From Vreelandella titanicae BH1 (GTDB lineage: Bacteria; Pseudomonadota; Gammaproteobacteria; Pseudomonadales; Halomonadaceae): a stretch of 64,000 bases of DNA. This document shows positions 34,685 to 43,128 of the stretch, piece after piece. The notes beneath the pieces are model-generated. The model saw only the letters and a program-made list of their open reading frames with translations, was not told the origin of the DNA and made no database searches. The stretch's first letter is position 1. Each line of letters starts with the position of its first letter. Position numbers and translations under genes: made by a program. The DNA is taken from NCBI RefSeq assembly GCF_000336575.1, contig NZ_AOPO01000003.1, positions 248,001-312,000 of the forward strand, written 5' to 3'.

Positions 34685-35833
34685 CTAGGTGGCTTTTGGG
34701 GCGGGTTTGGGTATGGCGCTGCCGGCCCTTGCCAGCCCCGCGGTAAAGGCAATGCATGCGAAGACCAGCACAGCGTAGTCGGGGGGCAGCCGATCCATCA
34801 AAAAGCCAAAGAGTGGGGCGCCAGCCGTTTGGCCGATCGCGATGGTCAGGAAGCCAATCATCAGACCTGTGGCGGGCCGGTCGGGCAATGCCGTGACGCC
34901 CCATACCAGATAGACACCTGTCACCATGATGTAAGCAGCACCGAACAGCATGCCACCGACGATTGCCAGTAGGGGAGTGGTGGCGCTGGTACCAACCAAA
35001 AGAATGCCTGCTGCCAATGCCCCCAGAAAAAGCCAATGCACCCGGTCGATCCCGAAGCGCGCCACTAACGTGCCTGCGCCTGCGCCCACAATACCGGCGG
35101 CGCCAATAGCAATCCAAAGCAGCCCTGCGCCGGTATTGCCCCAGCCAAGCTGCAACGCGACGAGTTTGCCGCCGAAATACCAAATAGCGGTGCTGGACGC
35201 GCCCATCAGAAAAGCAGCCGCGATCAAGCGCATAACAACGTTGTTAAAGGGCGGTAAGCCGCCCGAGGTCTGGGTCGCTTTGGTGCGGGTGGGTACGCTG
35301 ATTGCGGCGACTACCGCCATCACAAAAGCGGCCACGGCAAAACACGCGAACGCCAACCGCCATTGACCGCCCATCAGTAACGCGACTGGCCCTGAAAGCA
35401 CCACACCGGCACTCGTTCCGGCATTAATGATCGTGTTGGTGGCACTCTGCCGTTTAGGGCGGACGGCGGCGGCCACCGCTGCCGCCATGGGCGGAGAGGC
35501 TAACCCCGTACTTGAGCCTGCCAGCATGACCGCGCAGGCGAGTAATAGTGGGGAGGGAGCCATGGCGATGCCCGCCATGCCGACGGTCGCGACCAGTGCC
35601 GCGCCAATGGCGACGGCGCGAGCACCGATCCGCTCGGTCAGATACGCCGATAAAATGATGGCGACACAGTAGCCCAGAAATGATCCACCCGATATGAAAC
35701 CACTCAAGGTGGGCGTGAGAGCAAGGTCAGTGTCGATCTGGGGCAGGAAGAGTCCGAAGGCGAAGCGCGCAAAGCCATAGCACACCGCAATCAGGCCAAA
35801 CCCCGTCGCACTGAGGTACACGCTCGGGCTCAT
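34685..35833 (-). CDS. MFS transporter (YbfB/YjiJ-like)
   Basis: Inner-membrane permease of 382 residues with 12 predicted helices. The N-terminal half has FARFAFGLFLPQIDTDLALTPTLSGFISGG and the loop AYLTERIGARA, equal to the MFS motif A region; the second half has GAGTLVARFGIDRVHW. The sequence resembles YbfB/YjiJ-type or CynX-like exporters. Its start overlaps the end of the tetR gene by 4 bp, so the two are cotranscribed, and the repressor probably controls both. Substrate unknown. Confidence 0.85.
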   Translation of the reverse strand: MSPSVYLSATGFGLIAVCYGFARFAFGLFLPQIDTDLALTPTLSGFISGGSFLGYCVAIILSAYLTERIGARAVAIGAALVATVGMAGIAMAPSPLLLACAVMLAGSSTGLASPPMAAAVAAAVRPKRQSATNTIINAGTSAGVVLSGPVALLMGGQWRLAFACFAVAAFVMAVVAAISVPTRTKATQTSGGLPPFNNVVMRLIAAAFLMGASSTAIWYFGGKLVALQLGWGNTGAGLLWIAIGAAGIVGAGAGTLVARFGIDRVHWLFLGALAAGILLVGTSATTPLLAIVGGMLFGAAYIMVTGVYLVWGVTALPDRPATGLMIGFLTIAIGQTAGAPLFGFLMDRLPPDYAVLVFACIAFTAGLARAGSAIPKPAPKAT

Positions 35834-36357
35834 GATCGTGCCTGCTTGAGCAGTGCTAATGCGGCTTTGTGTGCCGAGACTACCGCCCCCGGGCCACGGT
35901 AAATCGCGGCCGCGGTGGCGCCTTCGTACAGGATAAGGATCTGCTCGGCGAGTTCCGGCATCTCCTGTTCATCGTTTTCTATCGCGACAATATCCTGGAT
36001 CTTGTCATAAAGCCTTGCCTTGTGAGCCAGCACGGCCTCAGTGATTGCCGGTATGTCACCGCCGGTTTCGCCGTAAGCACGCAAAAAGAGGCATCCTCTT
36101 GCGCTCTCGCTCCTTATCCATTCTTCCAGCGCGTCGAAGAGTGCATCAACGCTGCCCACTTCGATGTGTGGCTGGAACCGTCGATGGCGCTCTTTGAGCA
36201 CCTCCGTTATCAGCGCCGTTTTGCTACCCGCATGCTTGTAGAGCGTTCGGCTCGACATGCCAGCCGCCTTGGTTAGCTTGTCCATCCCGGTGGCGGTAAA
36301 GCCGTGCCGGTCGAAAAGCTGCTCTGCTGCTGAAATAAGCTTTGTTTTGGTATCCAT
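35830..36357 (-). CDS. TetR-family repressor
   Basis: Repressor of 175 residues. The DNA-binding part, LISAAEQLFDRHGFTATGMDKLTKAAGMSSRTLYKHAGSK, is the standard TetR helix-turn-helix at residues 8-48 (the conserved Tyr-Lys-His included). The rest is helical ligand domain ending in LALLKQ. It is the first gene of the operon with the MFS transporter. The TTTTACA region just upstream (36361-36400) is AT-rich and holds the likely promoter and operator: GTAAAACGATCATTTTAC contains GTAAAA and TTTTAC arms. Confidence 0.9.
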   Translation of the reverse strand: MDTKTKLISAAEQLFDRHGFTATGMDKLTKAAGMSSRTLYKHAGSKTALITEVLKERHRRFQPHIEVGSVDALFDALEEWIRSESARGCLFLRAYGETGGDIPAITEAVLAHKARLYDKIQDIVAIENDEQEMPELAEQILILYEGATAAAIYRGPGAVVSAHKAALALLKQARS

Positions 36358-36366
36358 GCGAGCAGT

Positions 36367-36384
36367 GTAAAACGATCATTTTAC
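36367..36384. promoter_or_regulatory. Inverted repeat upstream of tetR
   Basis: GTAAAA and TTTTAC arms flank six bases directly before the tetR start. Position and symmetry fit a TetR autoregulatory operator. No experimental proof; the arms are short. Confidence 0.45.
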
Positions 36385-36424
36385 ATCGTCAATTTTTACC
36401 TACTCGTGATGAAATACGAAGAAT

Positions 36425-37168
36425 TCACATCTTGTTGAGCATCTCCACCGCTTCATCGAAGTGGCCGTCGCGCTCCGCCCAGCGCAGGAAGTTGACGTTT
36501 TCCACGAGAATTTCCTTGGGTGTGGGTTTTTCGTGGAACAGCGTCATGACTTCGTCGATAAAGTCATCGAGCGGCATATAGCCTTTGCGGGTCGACTGGC
36601 CGGGTGTCAGTTCCGTCTGCACGGCGGGAGGTGCCAGTTCGATAAGCTCGACCTTGCCCTTGAGCTGTTCGCGGAGCGAAATCGTATAGGAGTGAATGGC
36701 CGCCTTGGTGGCGTTGTAGGTGGGCGTGCCGCTTAACGGCACAAACGCCAACCCGGACGATACGTTCACGATCGTCGCGTCTGGCTGGCTTGTCAGGTGG
36801 TCGGTCAGTGCGTTGGTCAGCCGGATAGGCCCAAGCAGATTGGTGACGACCGTTTGTTCGGCATCAATGAGGTCATGGGTACTGGTCAAGTCCTCGCGGC
36901 GCATGATACCCGCATTGTTGATCAGCATGTTAAGGCGGGGGTGCTCGGCGATGACACGCTCAGCAAAGGCCACAATTGCTCGCGGATCCTCTACATCGAC
37001 GACCATCGCGTGCATATTTTGGTGACCGGCAATGGTTTCCTCCAGCGTTTCCATGCGTCGTCCAGCGACGATGACGGTGTTGCCCAGCGCGTTAAAGCGT
37101 AGAGCAAGCTCACGGCCAATGCCGGAGCCACCGCCGGTGATGAGAATGGTGTTTCCTGATGTTTTCAC
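36425..37168 (-). CDS. SDR oxidoreductase (DltE/YdfG-like)
   Basis: Short-chain dehydrogenase of 247 residues. Cofactor motif ITGGGSGIGRELALRF and VIVAGRRMETLEE indicate NADP(H) binding; NNAGIMRRED follows; the catalytic Ser is in VNVSSGLAF and the catalytic pair in TYNATKAAIHSY (YxxxK). The C-terminus has the DltE-like LAPPAVQTELTPGQS and FIDEVMTLFHEKPTPKEILV. Relatives are named DltE although the role in D-alanylation is not supported outside Gram-positives. Stands alone between the tetR gene and a RidA gene. Confidence 0.9.
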   Translation of the reverse strand: MKTSGNTILITGGGSGIGRELALRFNALGNTVIVAGRRMETLEETIAGHQNMHAMVVDVEDPRAIVAFAERVIAEHPRLNMLINNAGIMRREDLTSTHDLIDAEQTVVTNLLGPIRLTNALTDHLTSQPDATIVNVSSGLAFVPLSGTPTYNATKAAIHSYTISLREQLKGKVELIELAPPAVQTELTPGQSTRKGYMPLDDFIDEVMTLFHEKPTPKEILVENVNFLRWAERDGHFDEAVEMLNKM

Positions 37169-37267
37169 TGTTATACACTCCGCCTATCATTAGGATTCAA
37201 TGTCATCAATATGGACATCGATAGTCGCGCAGCTCGAACCGCTTCGTTGGTGAGGCCCCTGAACGGC

Positions 37268-37440
37268 TGCGCTGACCTTTACTTTTTAACAATTCCACGG
37301 CGGCAGGGCTTGCCAACCCTTGCGCAAAACTTGCCTGATCCTGCAGGGGCGGGTGAATACCTTCAGCATCTTGCTAACGTTGAGTTGAAAGGCGGGAGAA
37401 AATCAGACGAATACACTCAAATAGGCCACCCGGACGTATG
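37268..37440 (+). repeat. Diverged intergenic repeat, copy B
   Basis: Counterpart of 29351-29525 in the same orientation: GGCTGCG, TTTTTAACAA, CTTGCC..CCTTGCGCAAAACTTGCC, CCTGCAGGGG, CCTTC, CATCTTGCTAACG. It fills most of the 376-bp gap between the SDR and RidA genes. Nothing else is recognised in that gap. Confidence 0.5.
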
Positions 37441-37544
37441 CCAAGCGCAGCTAAACAGGCTGCGCTGTCAGAAAACTATCGAGGCAGCCAGTAACCATGC
37501 AGCGATGTCCCTGCGAATAGGCGCTTGTGCCACATGGCACTTGA

Positions 37545-37937
37545 TTACTCGGGTAGTCTGGCAATGACCTTGATTTCAAAATCGAAACCTGCCAGCCATG
37601 TCACGCCGACCGCTGTCCAGTTAGGGTAGGGCTTTTCCGGGAATGCGCGTGCCTTGGCTTCCATGATGGTGGTGAATTGGGCTTCGGGATCAGTATGGAA
37701 GGTCGTCACGTCGACGATATCTTCGAAGCTTGCGCCCGCTGCTTCCAAGACACTCTTCAGATTGTCGAAAGCGAGCTGTACCTGGGCAGCGAAGTCCGGC
37801 TCGGGCGAGCCGTCTTCACGGCTGCCGACCTGGCCCGACACGAACAGGAGGTCGCCAGAGCGAATGGCAGCGGAGTAGGCGTTCTGTTCATAAAGCGCCT
37901 GACGGCCTGGGGGGAAAACAACGTCACGTTGAGTCAT
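37545..37937 (-). CDS. RidA family protein
   Basis: Protein of 130 residues in the Rid superfamily. Marks are SGDLLFVSGQVGSREDG near the N-terminus, LAFDNLKSVLEAAGASFEDIVDVTTFHTDPEAQF in the centre and PNWTAVGVTWLAGFDFEIKVIARLP at the end. As in the copy at 5074, the RidA-specific Arg is not obvious, so the reaction is uncertain. The start at 37937 follows GGAG by six bases. Divergent from a LysR gene, which likely controls it through the inverted repeat at 38035-38057. Confidence 0.85.
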   Translation of the reverse strand: MTQRDVVFPPGRQALYEQNAYSAAIRSGDLLFVSGQVGSREDGSPEPDFAAQVQLAFDNLKSVLEAAGASFEDIVDVTTFHTDPEAQFTTIMEAKARAFPEKPYPNWTAVGVTWLAGFDFEIKVIARLPE

Positions 37938-38034
37938 GTGAATCTCCATCAATAGGTCGAAGCCGACCCCTTATCTACGATGGCGTCACTTTAAGCCGTC
38001 AGTAGAGGTGGATAAACGGCGAATTCTGTTCAAC

Positions 38035-38057
38035 ATTGTTTGTATATTTCAAACAAT
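38035..38057. promoter_or_regulatory. 8-bp inverted repeat upstream of the LysR gene
   Basis: ATTGTTTG (38035-38042) and CAAACAAT (38050-38057) are perfect complements with a 7-base AT-only spacer, ending 20 bp before the LysR start at 38078. The T-N-A type symmetry and location in the divergent region suit a LysR autoregulatory box. Confidence 0.55.
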
Positions 38058-38077
38058 CAAAGGTGTTTGGCACCCTC

Positions 38078-39004
38078 ATGGATCGTTTTAACGCAATGCA
38101 GGCTTTTGCTCGGGTCGTGGAGACGGGCAGCTTTACCAAGGCAGCTGAAACACTTCACATGAGCAAAACCAGCGTGACGCAACTCGTGCAACAATTAGAG
38201 GCACGGCTACGGGTAAAGCTGCTCAACCGCACCACGCGCAAGGTGAACGTAACGGCTGACGGCGCCGCCTATTACGAGCGCGTTATAAAGCTATTAGCCG
38301 ATATGGATGATGCTGAAACCAGCTTGTCCAACGCCTCGGTGTCGCCTCGCGGCCGACTAAGGGTGGACGTGCCCAGCCCTTTCGCGCGCATGATCTTGAT
38401 ACCAGCTTTGCCTGCTTTCCACGCTCAATACCCCGATATTCAAATTGATATGGGGGCGAGTGACCGCATGGTGGATCTGATCGGTGAAAGCGTGGACTGT
38501 GTGGTGCGCGGCGGAGAACTCACGGATTTATCGTTAGTGGCGCGTCGCGTAGGCGACCTGAAGATCGGTATTTACGCCGCGCCGAGCTATCTGGAAAGCG
38601 CTGGTTTGCCTTTGCACCCGCAAGAACTCTCAGCTCCCCCTCACTACATTGTAGGGTTCCGATGGGCCCGTGCCGGGGCGTCTTCTCCCTACGCCATGTA
38701 CCGCAACGGAGAGCGCGTTACCGTACAAGGGCGCTATGTGATTTCGGTCGATGACGGTAATGCCGGTCTTGCGGCAGGCATAGCGGGGCTCGGCGTAGTG
38801 TGGCTTCCTGACTACATGGTCAGTGAGCACGTATCTCGCGGGGAGCTGGTTCGCCTATTTGATGGCTGGCATCTCGACCCAATGCCGATGTACGTCGCTT
38901 TTCCACCGAATCGGCACGTAAGCGCCAAGCTGCGCGTGTTTATCGATTGGGTTGTGGAGTTGATGGCTCAGCATGCGCCCATGGTTGATCGACGGGGGCA
39001 GTAG
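38078..39004 (+). CDS. LysR-family transcriptional regulator
   Basis: Regulator of 308 residues, of the AaeR/DmlR-like branch. The helix-turn-helix is at about residues 4-62 (MQAFARVVETGSFTKAAETLHMSKTSVTQLVQQLEARLRVKLLNRTTR) and the effector domain starts GRLRVDVPSPFARM. The start at 38078 (MDRFNAMQAF) is the family start; the frame extends upstream without support. It lies between the RidA gene and the FUSC operon, which ends 57 bp after it on the other strand. Likely target: the divergent RidA gene. Confidence 0.92.
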   Translation: MDRFNAMQAFARVVETGSFTKAAETLHMSKTSVTQLVQQLEARLRVKLLNRTTRKVNVTADGAAYYERVIKLLADMDDAETSLSNASVSPRGRLRVDVPSPFARMILIPALPAFHAQYPDIQIDMGASDRMVDLIGESVDCVVRGGELTDLSLVARRVGDLKIGIYAAPSYLESAGLPLHPQELSAPPHYIVGFRWARAGASSPYAMYRNGERVTVQGRYVISVDDGNAGLAAGIAGLGVVWLPDYMVSEHVSRGELVRLFDGWHLDPMPMYVAFPPNRHVSAKLRVFIDWVVELMAQHAPMVDRRGQ

Positions 39005-39060
39005 CGATACAAGTAGCTAGTTCACTAGCGCTTTACTCTGGTAATTCCATGAACGGACAC

Positions 39061-41136
39061 TTATTTTTTTAGCACGGGAGCGTTCGGGGCTTTATGCATA
39101 GACTTAATCTGTGGCCGCTCCGCCATGATGCGCCCCAGACGCTCTAGAGCCAGTTCGAGCCGCTCAACCAAGCCTTCCAACAGTACACGGCGGTCAGCGG
39201 GCACGTCACCGTAAGCCTCTATTGCCTCTTCCAACTGCTGGCCTGCTTCGCGAATTCCTTGTGGCTGGCGCCCGTTGGCGCTCTCTTCAAACCCGCCAGC
39301 TAGCGTGCCTAGTAGGTGGCGATGCGCCTCGCGAACTCGCGGGTGCGGTGCATCATCAAGCCGATCACGCAGGCGCAGCGTAGCGGTGCCAACATCCAAC
39401 CCGGTCAAACCAAGAATAAACAGGTGGCGTTGGTCTTCGGGTAGCATGTCGTCATGCTGCGCCAGTTGCAGAAGCCGATCCGCCATGTGGCCGCTGAAGC
39501 GGGTTTCGGCGTCGCGAATCGAGCGCTGGCTTAGCTCATGGATATCGGTGGAAATCGCATTGATTAAACGTCGCCGCCGAAGTCGGGTGCCCAGCCCCGG
39601 CAGTAGACGAAAGCCCATTACCACGCAGCTTAGCCCAATCACTACGGCCACCACCCGGTTGGCAAAACTGTCGAACGAGAAATCCATGCCGTTGCCGGGC
39701 ATGGTTAGCAGAATATTGAAGATAGTGAAGGCTAGGCAGTAGCCCATGGTGGCTAGGTTAGTGGCACCTAATAGTCCTAAGAACAGCGGTGTACCAAACA
39801 GCATTGCTAGCATCGGAAAACCGTTGGCCTGGGAGAGCAATACATGGCCGAACAGAAAAGCGCTAGGAATCGCCGCCAGCATACCTTTATAAAACATCAT
39901 GGTGATGGCGAGGGGATTGTCACGGCTGGCGAAAAAGGCGGAAAACAGTGTGCCCAGCATCATCGCGATCATGGCGCTCTGCCAGGCGGTGACGATCCAG
40001 AAAGTCGCCAGTAGCGAAAATACTAGCCCTGAGCGAATGGCGTTAATACCGGCGGCGAGGTGATCGCGGTGCCAGGCCAGTGGCGATGAGCGCAGTTTAT
40101 GGCTCTCCGGCGAGGCAATCGCCTCCCGGGCATCGAGCATGATCATGGCGTGGCCGATCGATTCACGTAGCCCCAACCGCAGACGTCGATCGAGGGGAGC
40201 TAAGCTGGCCTCTTCCTCGCTTTCATGAACCCGGTGGCGTAGCGACTGGAGAGCTTTTCTGGCCTCAATGACCCCTTTGACGTGTTCAGCATCGCGAAAG
40301 CCTTTTGCGACCTCGCCCGCGAGTTCGATACTTTGCGGAGCGAGTCGGTCAGCGTGGTCGTGCATCAGTTGGTGCAGCGCCTGCAGGTTGGCGAAAAAGC
40401 GCAGCGTGCGGCGGGTTAGTACATGGGCTGCCCGAACTCGGCCGGGGCCTACCGGGCCTTCAAAGCGGGCGGCCTGGCTATCGGTTTCCAGCAGGGTTAA
40501 CGGCACGAGGCTGCTGCGCAGGGCTTTCTGCATCGCCGGGATATCGTCGCTGGCTTCCAAACGCAGGGCGGCATGCTCGAAGGCTTCGTTGATCACGCTG
40601 TCGGCCTGGGTGGCAAGGTGGGCGCCCACATGGGACGGCCAGAGCAGCGAGCTGACCAGCATGGCGCAGATGGCGCCCAGCCCCAGTTCGGTAAGGCGCG
40701 CCACGGCGATATCGAAGATCCCGGCGGGCGTGCTACCGCTGGAGATGACCACGATCAGCATGGCCGTTACGGAGGCCATCAGACAGCCGTAGGTGTAGTT
40801 ATTACGCCACAGCGAGCCCACGTAAGTGCATAGCATAATCCAAGCGGTAAGCACGATAAGCGCAGGTACGCGGGCCTGGGCGAATAGGGCCATGATCGTG
40901 ATGCCCGCCACGGCGCCAATCAAGGTGCCGCCAAGCTGGCAGATGCCTTTCTCAACCACCATGCCACTCATAGGGCGAATCTGCAGAAATGCCGCCGAGA
41001 TCAGCGCCCAGTAGGGGCGCTCCAAGTCGAACATAAGCGCGATATAGAGCGCGAGCATCATCGCCAGGGTGGTCTTGATCGCAAACTTGACCGCCGTAGC
41101 GTTGGGTGTCAGGTAGGTGCTAACAAACGGCGACAT
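39061..41136 (-). CDS. FUSC-family (AaeB/YccS-like) efflux protein
   Basis: Inner-membrane protein of 691 residues with two blocks of about five to six helices, each followed by a helical cytosolic domain: the classical FUSC layout (AVKFAIKTTLAMMLALYIALMFDLERPYWALISAAFLQIRP at the start; the second block from LVFSLLATFWIVTAWQSA). AaeB in E. coli exports aromatic carboxylic acids. Here it is the last gene of an operon with an HlyD-type adaptor (3 bp upstream) and a DUF1656 protein, the same order as aaeXAB. Substrate is inferred from this. Confidence 0.88.
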   Translation of the reverse strand: MSPFVSTYLTPNATAVKFAIKTTLAMMLALYIALMFDLERPYWALISAAFLQIRPMSGMVVEKGICQLGGTLIGAVAGITIMALFAQARVPALIVLTAWIMLCTYVGSLWRNNYTYGCLMASVTAMLIVVISSGSTPAGIFDIAVARLTELGLGAICAMLVSSLLWPSHVGAHLATQADSVINEAFEHAALRLEASDDIPAMQKALRSSLVPLTLLETDSQAARFEGPVGPGRVRAAHVLTRRTLRFFANLQALHQLMHDHADRLAPQSIELAGEVAKGFRDAEHVKGVIEARKALQSLRHRVHESEEEASLAPLDRRLRLGLRESIGHAMIMLDAREAIASPESHKLRSSPLAWHRDHLAAGINAIRSGLVFSLLATFWIVTAWQSAMIAMMLGTLFSAFFASRDNPLAITMMFYKGMLAAIPSAFLFGHVLLSQANGFPMLAMLFGTPLFLGLLGATNLATMGYCLAFTIFNILLTMPGNGMDFSFDSFANRVVAVVIGLSCVVMGFRLLPGLGTRLRRRRLINAISTDIHELSQRSIRDAETRFSGHMADRLLQLAQHDDMLPEDQRHLFILGLTGLDVGTATLRLRDRLDDAPHPRVREAHRHLLGTLAGGFEESANGRQPQGIREAGQQLEEAIEAYGDVPADRRVLLEGLVERLELALERLGRIMAERPQIKSMHKAPNAPVLKK

Positions 41137-41139
41137 GGC

Positions 41140-42024
41140 TTACTCAGGCTGCACGGCAGCGTTTTTAGCAGGGCGGACACGCACGGTTGCGGTCATGCCG
41201 ACGCTCAGCAGGGTGTCATCAGGAACGTCTTCTAGTGCAATGCGCACCGGAATACGCTGAGCCAGGCGCACCCAGCTAAAGGTGGGCTCCACTTGCGGTA
41301 GCAACTGCTGGTTAAGGGTTGTGTTGCTATCGGCAATGCCTCGGCCAATACCCACCACTCGGCCCTCCAGATGGGTGTCGCCGTTCATCAGAATCACATC
41401 CACCGGATCGCCCATGTCGATCGACGTCATTTTGGTCTCTTCGAAATAACCCACGACATAGAAGGAATTATCTGCGATTAGCGCCATTACCGGCGTGCCG
41501 CGATTAGCGTAAGTGCCAGCGGTAAGGTGGACATTGAGGATATGGCCGCTTACCGGCGCGGTTATTTGGGTGCGCGCTAAATCAAGCTGGGCACTGGCCA
41601 GCTCCGCCTGAGCCTGCTGTAAATCGGCGGCGGCAATGCGCGAGTTGATCTGGGCAATCTGCTGGTTTTCTGCGCTAATCGCACGATTGTTGCTCAACTG
41701 GTTACGTCGACTCTCCTCGGCGCGGCTTAGCTCCAGGGTTGCTTGGCGATGGTCAACCGTGGCCTGGGCGCTGTCCACCGCCGCTTGGTAACGCGTGTTA
41801 TCGATCTCAAACAGCGTATCGCCTTGGGCAACATGGTCGGTGTCCACGACTTCAAGTGTGCGTACCCAGCCAGAGACATCGGGGGCAATCGTCACCACTT
41901 CCGCATGAACCCGAGCGTCACGAGTCCAGGGGGTATAGAGGTAGTAGTGCCATAGCCATGCACCGGCGGCAACGGCAATGGCGACAATAACGAGGGTGAG
42001 CAAAATACGGAGCGAAGGGCGCAT
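41140..42024 (-). CDS. HlyD/EmrA-like membrane fusion protein (AaeA-like)
   Basis: Periplasmic adaptor of 294 residues for the FUSC exporter. One N-terminal membrane helix (LLTLVIVAIAVAAGAWLW), then WTRDARVHAEVVTIAPDVSGWV as first lipoyl half, an Ala/Gln-rich coiled coil (SAQATVDHRQATLELSRAEESRR to LQQAQAELASAQLDLAR), then ITAPVSGHILNVHLTAGTYANRG. The start is set at 42024, the first Met with family sequence; the frame above it is antisense-like. Gene order DUF1656-adaptor-FUSC matches aaeXAB. Confidence 0.9.
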   Translation of the reverse strand: MRPSLRILLTLVIVAIAVAAGAWLWHYYLYTPWTRDARVHAEVVTIAPDVSGWVRTLEVVDTDHVAQGDTLFEIDNTRYQAAVDSAQATVDHRQATLELSRAEESRRNQLSNNRAISAENQQIAQINSRIAAADLQQAQAELASAQLDLARTQITAPVSGHILNVHLTAGTYANRGTPVMALIADNSFYVVGYFEETKMTSIDMGDPVDVILMNGDTHLEGRVVGIGRGIADSNTTLNQQLLPQVEPTFSWVRLAQRIPVRIALEDVPDDTLLSVGMTATVRVRPAKNAAVQPE

Positions 42025-42047
42025 CGGCGATTCTCTCAAGGGCTGTC

Positions 42048-42266
42048 TTAAGGGCTTTGAAGCAAAACAGTAAAAATGAACGTGGTGGCAGCGGTGAGGA
42101 TGACAAATAATGAAATGTCGAACCACGCCTCGTACCAGAGCGCGTACTCGCCGACCACCCAGTGCAGTAGTGAACGAATGGTCAGCGTAGCCACAAAGCC
42201 GATCAGCGCGTAGATCAACAGAGGGCTTAAGTAGATGCCACCGACAGCGATTTCGTGAAGACCCAT
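42048..42266 (-). CDS. DUF1656 small membrane protein (AaeX-like)
   Basis: Protein of 72 residues with two membrane helices (YLSPLLIYALIGFVATLTI and ISLFVILTAATTFIFTVLLQ). It starts MGLHEIAVGGIYLSP, the DUF1656 pattern. AAGGAT lies just before the ATG. Such proteins precede FUSC-type exporters and probably help assemble them; no reaction is known. First gene of the aae-like operon, divergent from the Rrf2 gene. Confidence 0.88.
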   Translation of the reverse strand: MGLHEIAVGGIYLSPLLIYALIGFVATLTIRSLLHWVVGEYALWYEAWFDISLFVILTAATTFIFTVLLQSP

Positions 42267-42531
42267 AACATCCTTAAGTGGCCTGGAAGTAACGACAATG
42301 GGAGGCGCTAAATGGGGCTAATGACGTGCCAGACATTTATCCCCTGCCAGTGAAAGTGATTCAGCACCAGTATAGAGAGCGAGAGCATAGTTTGCCTTAT
42401 AACGGCGAACGAGGTGTAGGTTCGTGTGCGGTGGCCCTGGTTGGGTTCATTCCCAGCCCCGCTCGCGGGTGTGCTAAAGTGCAGCTTCGTTGTTTTCCTT
42501 TGTTTATCCTCTGAATAGTTGACTGTTGCCC

Positions 42532-42981
42532 GTGAGAACAGATAGCCGCCTCTCTCGTATGCTGCATGTGCTGCTGCACATCGCGCGGGAATCCCAACCG
42601 ATTACTTCAGAGCAGATTGGCGCCATGCTGGGCACCAATGCTGCCGTGGTGCGGCGCACTATGGCGGGCCTTCGTAAGGCGGGCTATGTAAAGTCTGAAA
42701 AGGGGCACAACGGCGGCTGGCGCATCGCCTGTGATTTGCACAGCGTAACGCTGCTGGATATACACAACGCCGTAGGCGGACCGCGCATTTTCGCCATCGG
42801 CACCGACCGTGATAACCCGGACTGCGCGGTAGAGCAGGTGGTTAATGCGGCGCTTTTTGATGCCATGCGCGAAGCAGAAGCGCTACTGATCGACCGCTTG
42901 GGAGCGGTCACGCTGGCGGAACTAGCCACTCAGTTTGACGATATTGCGACGCGCAAAGGCTACCAGCTGCCGACGCCTTAA
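42532..42981 (+). CDS. Rrf2-family transcriptional regulator
   Basis: Regulator of 149 residues with the Rrf2 winged helix: RLSRMLHVLLHIARESQPITSEQIGAMLGTNAAVVRRTMAGLRKAGYVKSEKGHNGGWRIA. The cluster-binding cysteine triad of IscR is absent; a single Cys is seen in NPDCAVEQ, so it is a YwnA-like member that may sense redox through one thiol. The GTG at 42532 is chosen; a TTG at 42526 is possible and no strong ribosome site decides. It precedes the flavoprotein gene by 147 bp; the operator at 43052-43072 lies between. Confidence 0.85.
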   Translation: MRTDSRLSRMLHVLLHIARESQPITSEQIGAMLGTNAAVVRRTMAGLRKAGYVKSEKGHNGGWRIACDLHSVTLLDIHNAVGGPRIFAIGTDRDNPDCAVEQVVNAALFDAMREAEALLIDRLGAVTLAELATQFDDIATRKGYQLPTP

Positions 42982-43030
42982 TCTTCACCACCAACCCGAT
43001 TAGCGTTAATCGGCATTCTCAACATTGCCA

Positions 43031-43072
43031 TTGACCTCTGTACGCTTTTTAATGTATCAATAAAAGATACAT
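43031..43072 (+). promoter_or_regulatory. Promoter and Rrf2-type operator for the flavoprotein gene
   Basis: A TTGACC box (43031-43036) and TATCAA (43055-43060) with 18-bp spacing form a sigma70-like promoter. Overlapping the second box is the perfect inverted repeat ATGTATC (43052-43058) and GATACAT (43066-43072) with a 7-base AT-rich spacer. Rrf2 proteins such as YwnA-like members bind TATC/GATA-type palindromes; the adjacent Rrf2 gene is the likely repressor. Confidence 0.6.
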
Positions 43073-43128
43073 GAAATGAGTTTATTCACCATGGGCTTAA
43101 AAGACTGGGTGTACACGGAGGAAGGGCA

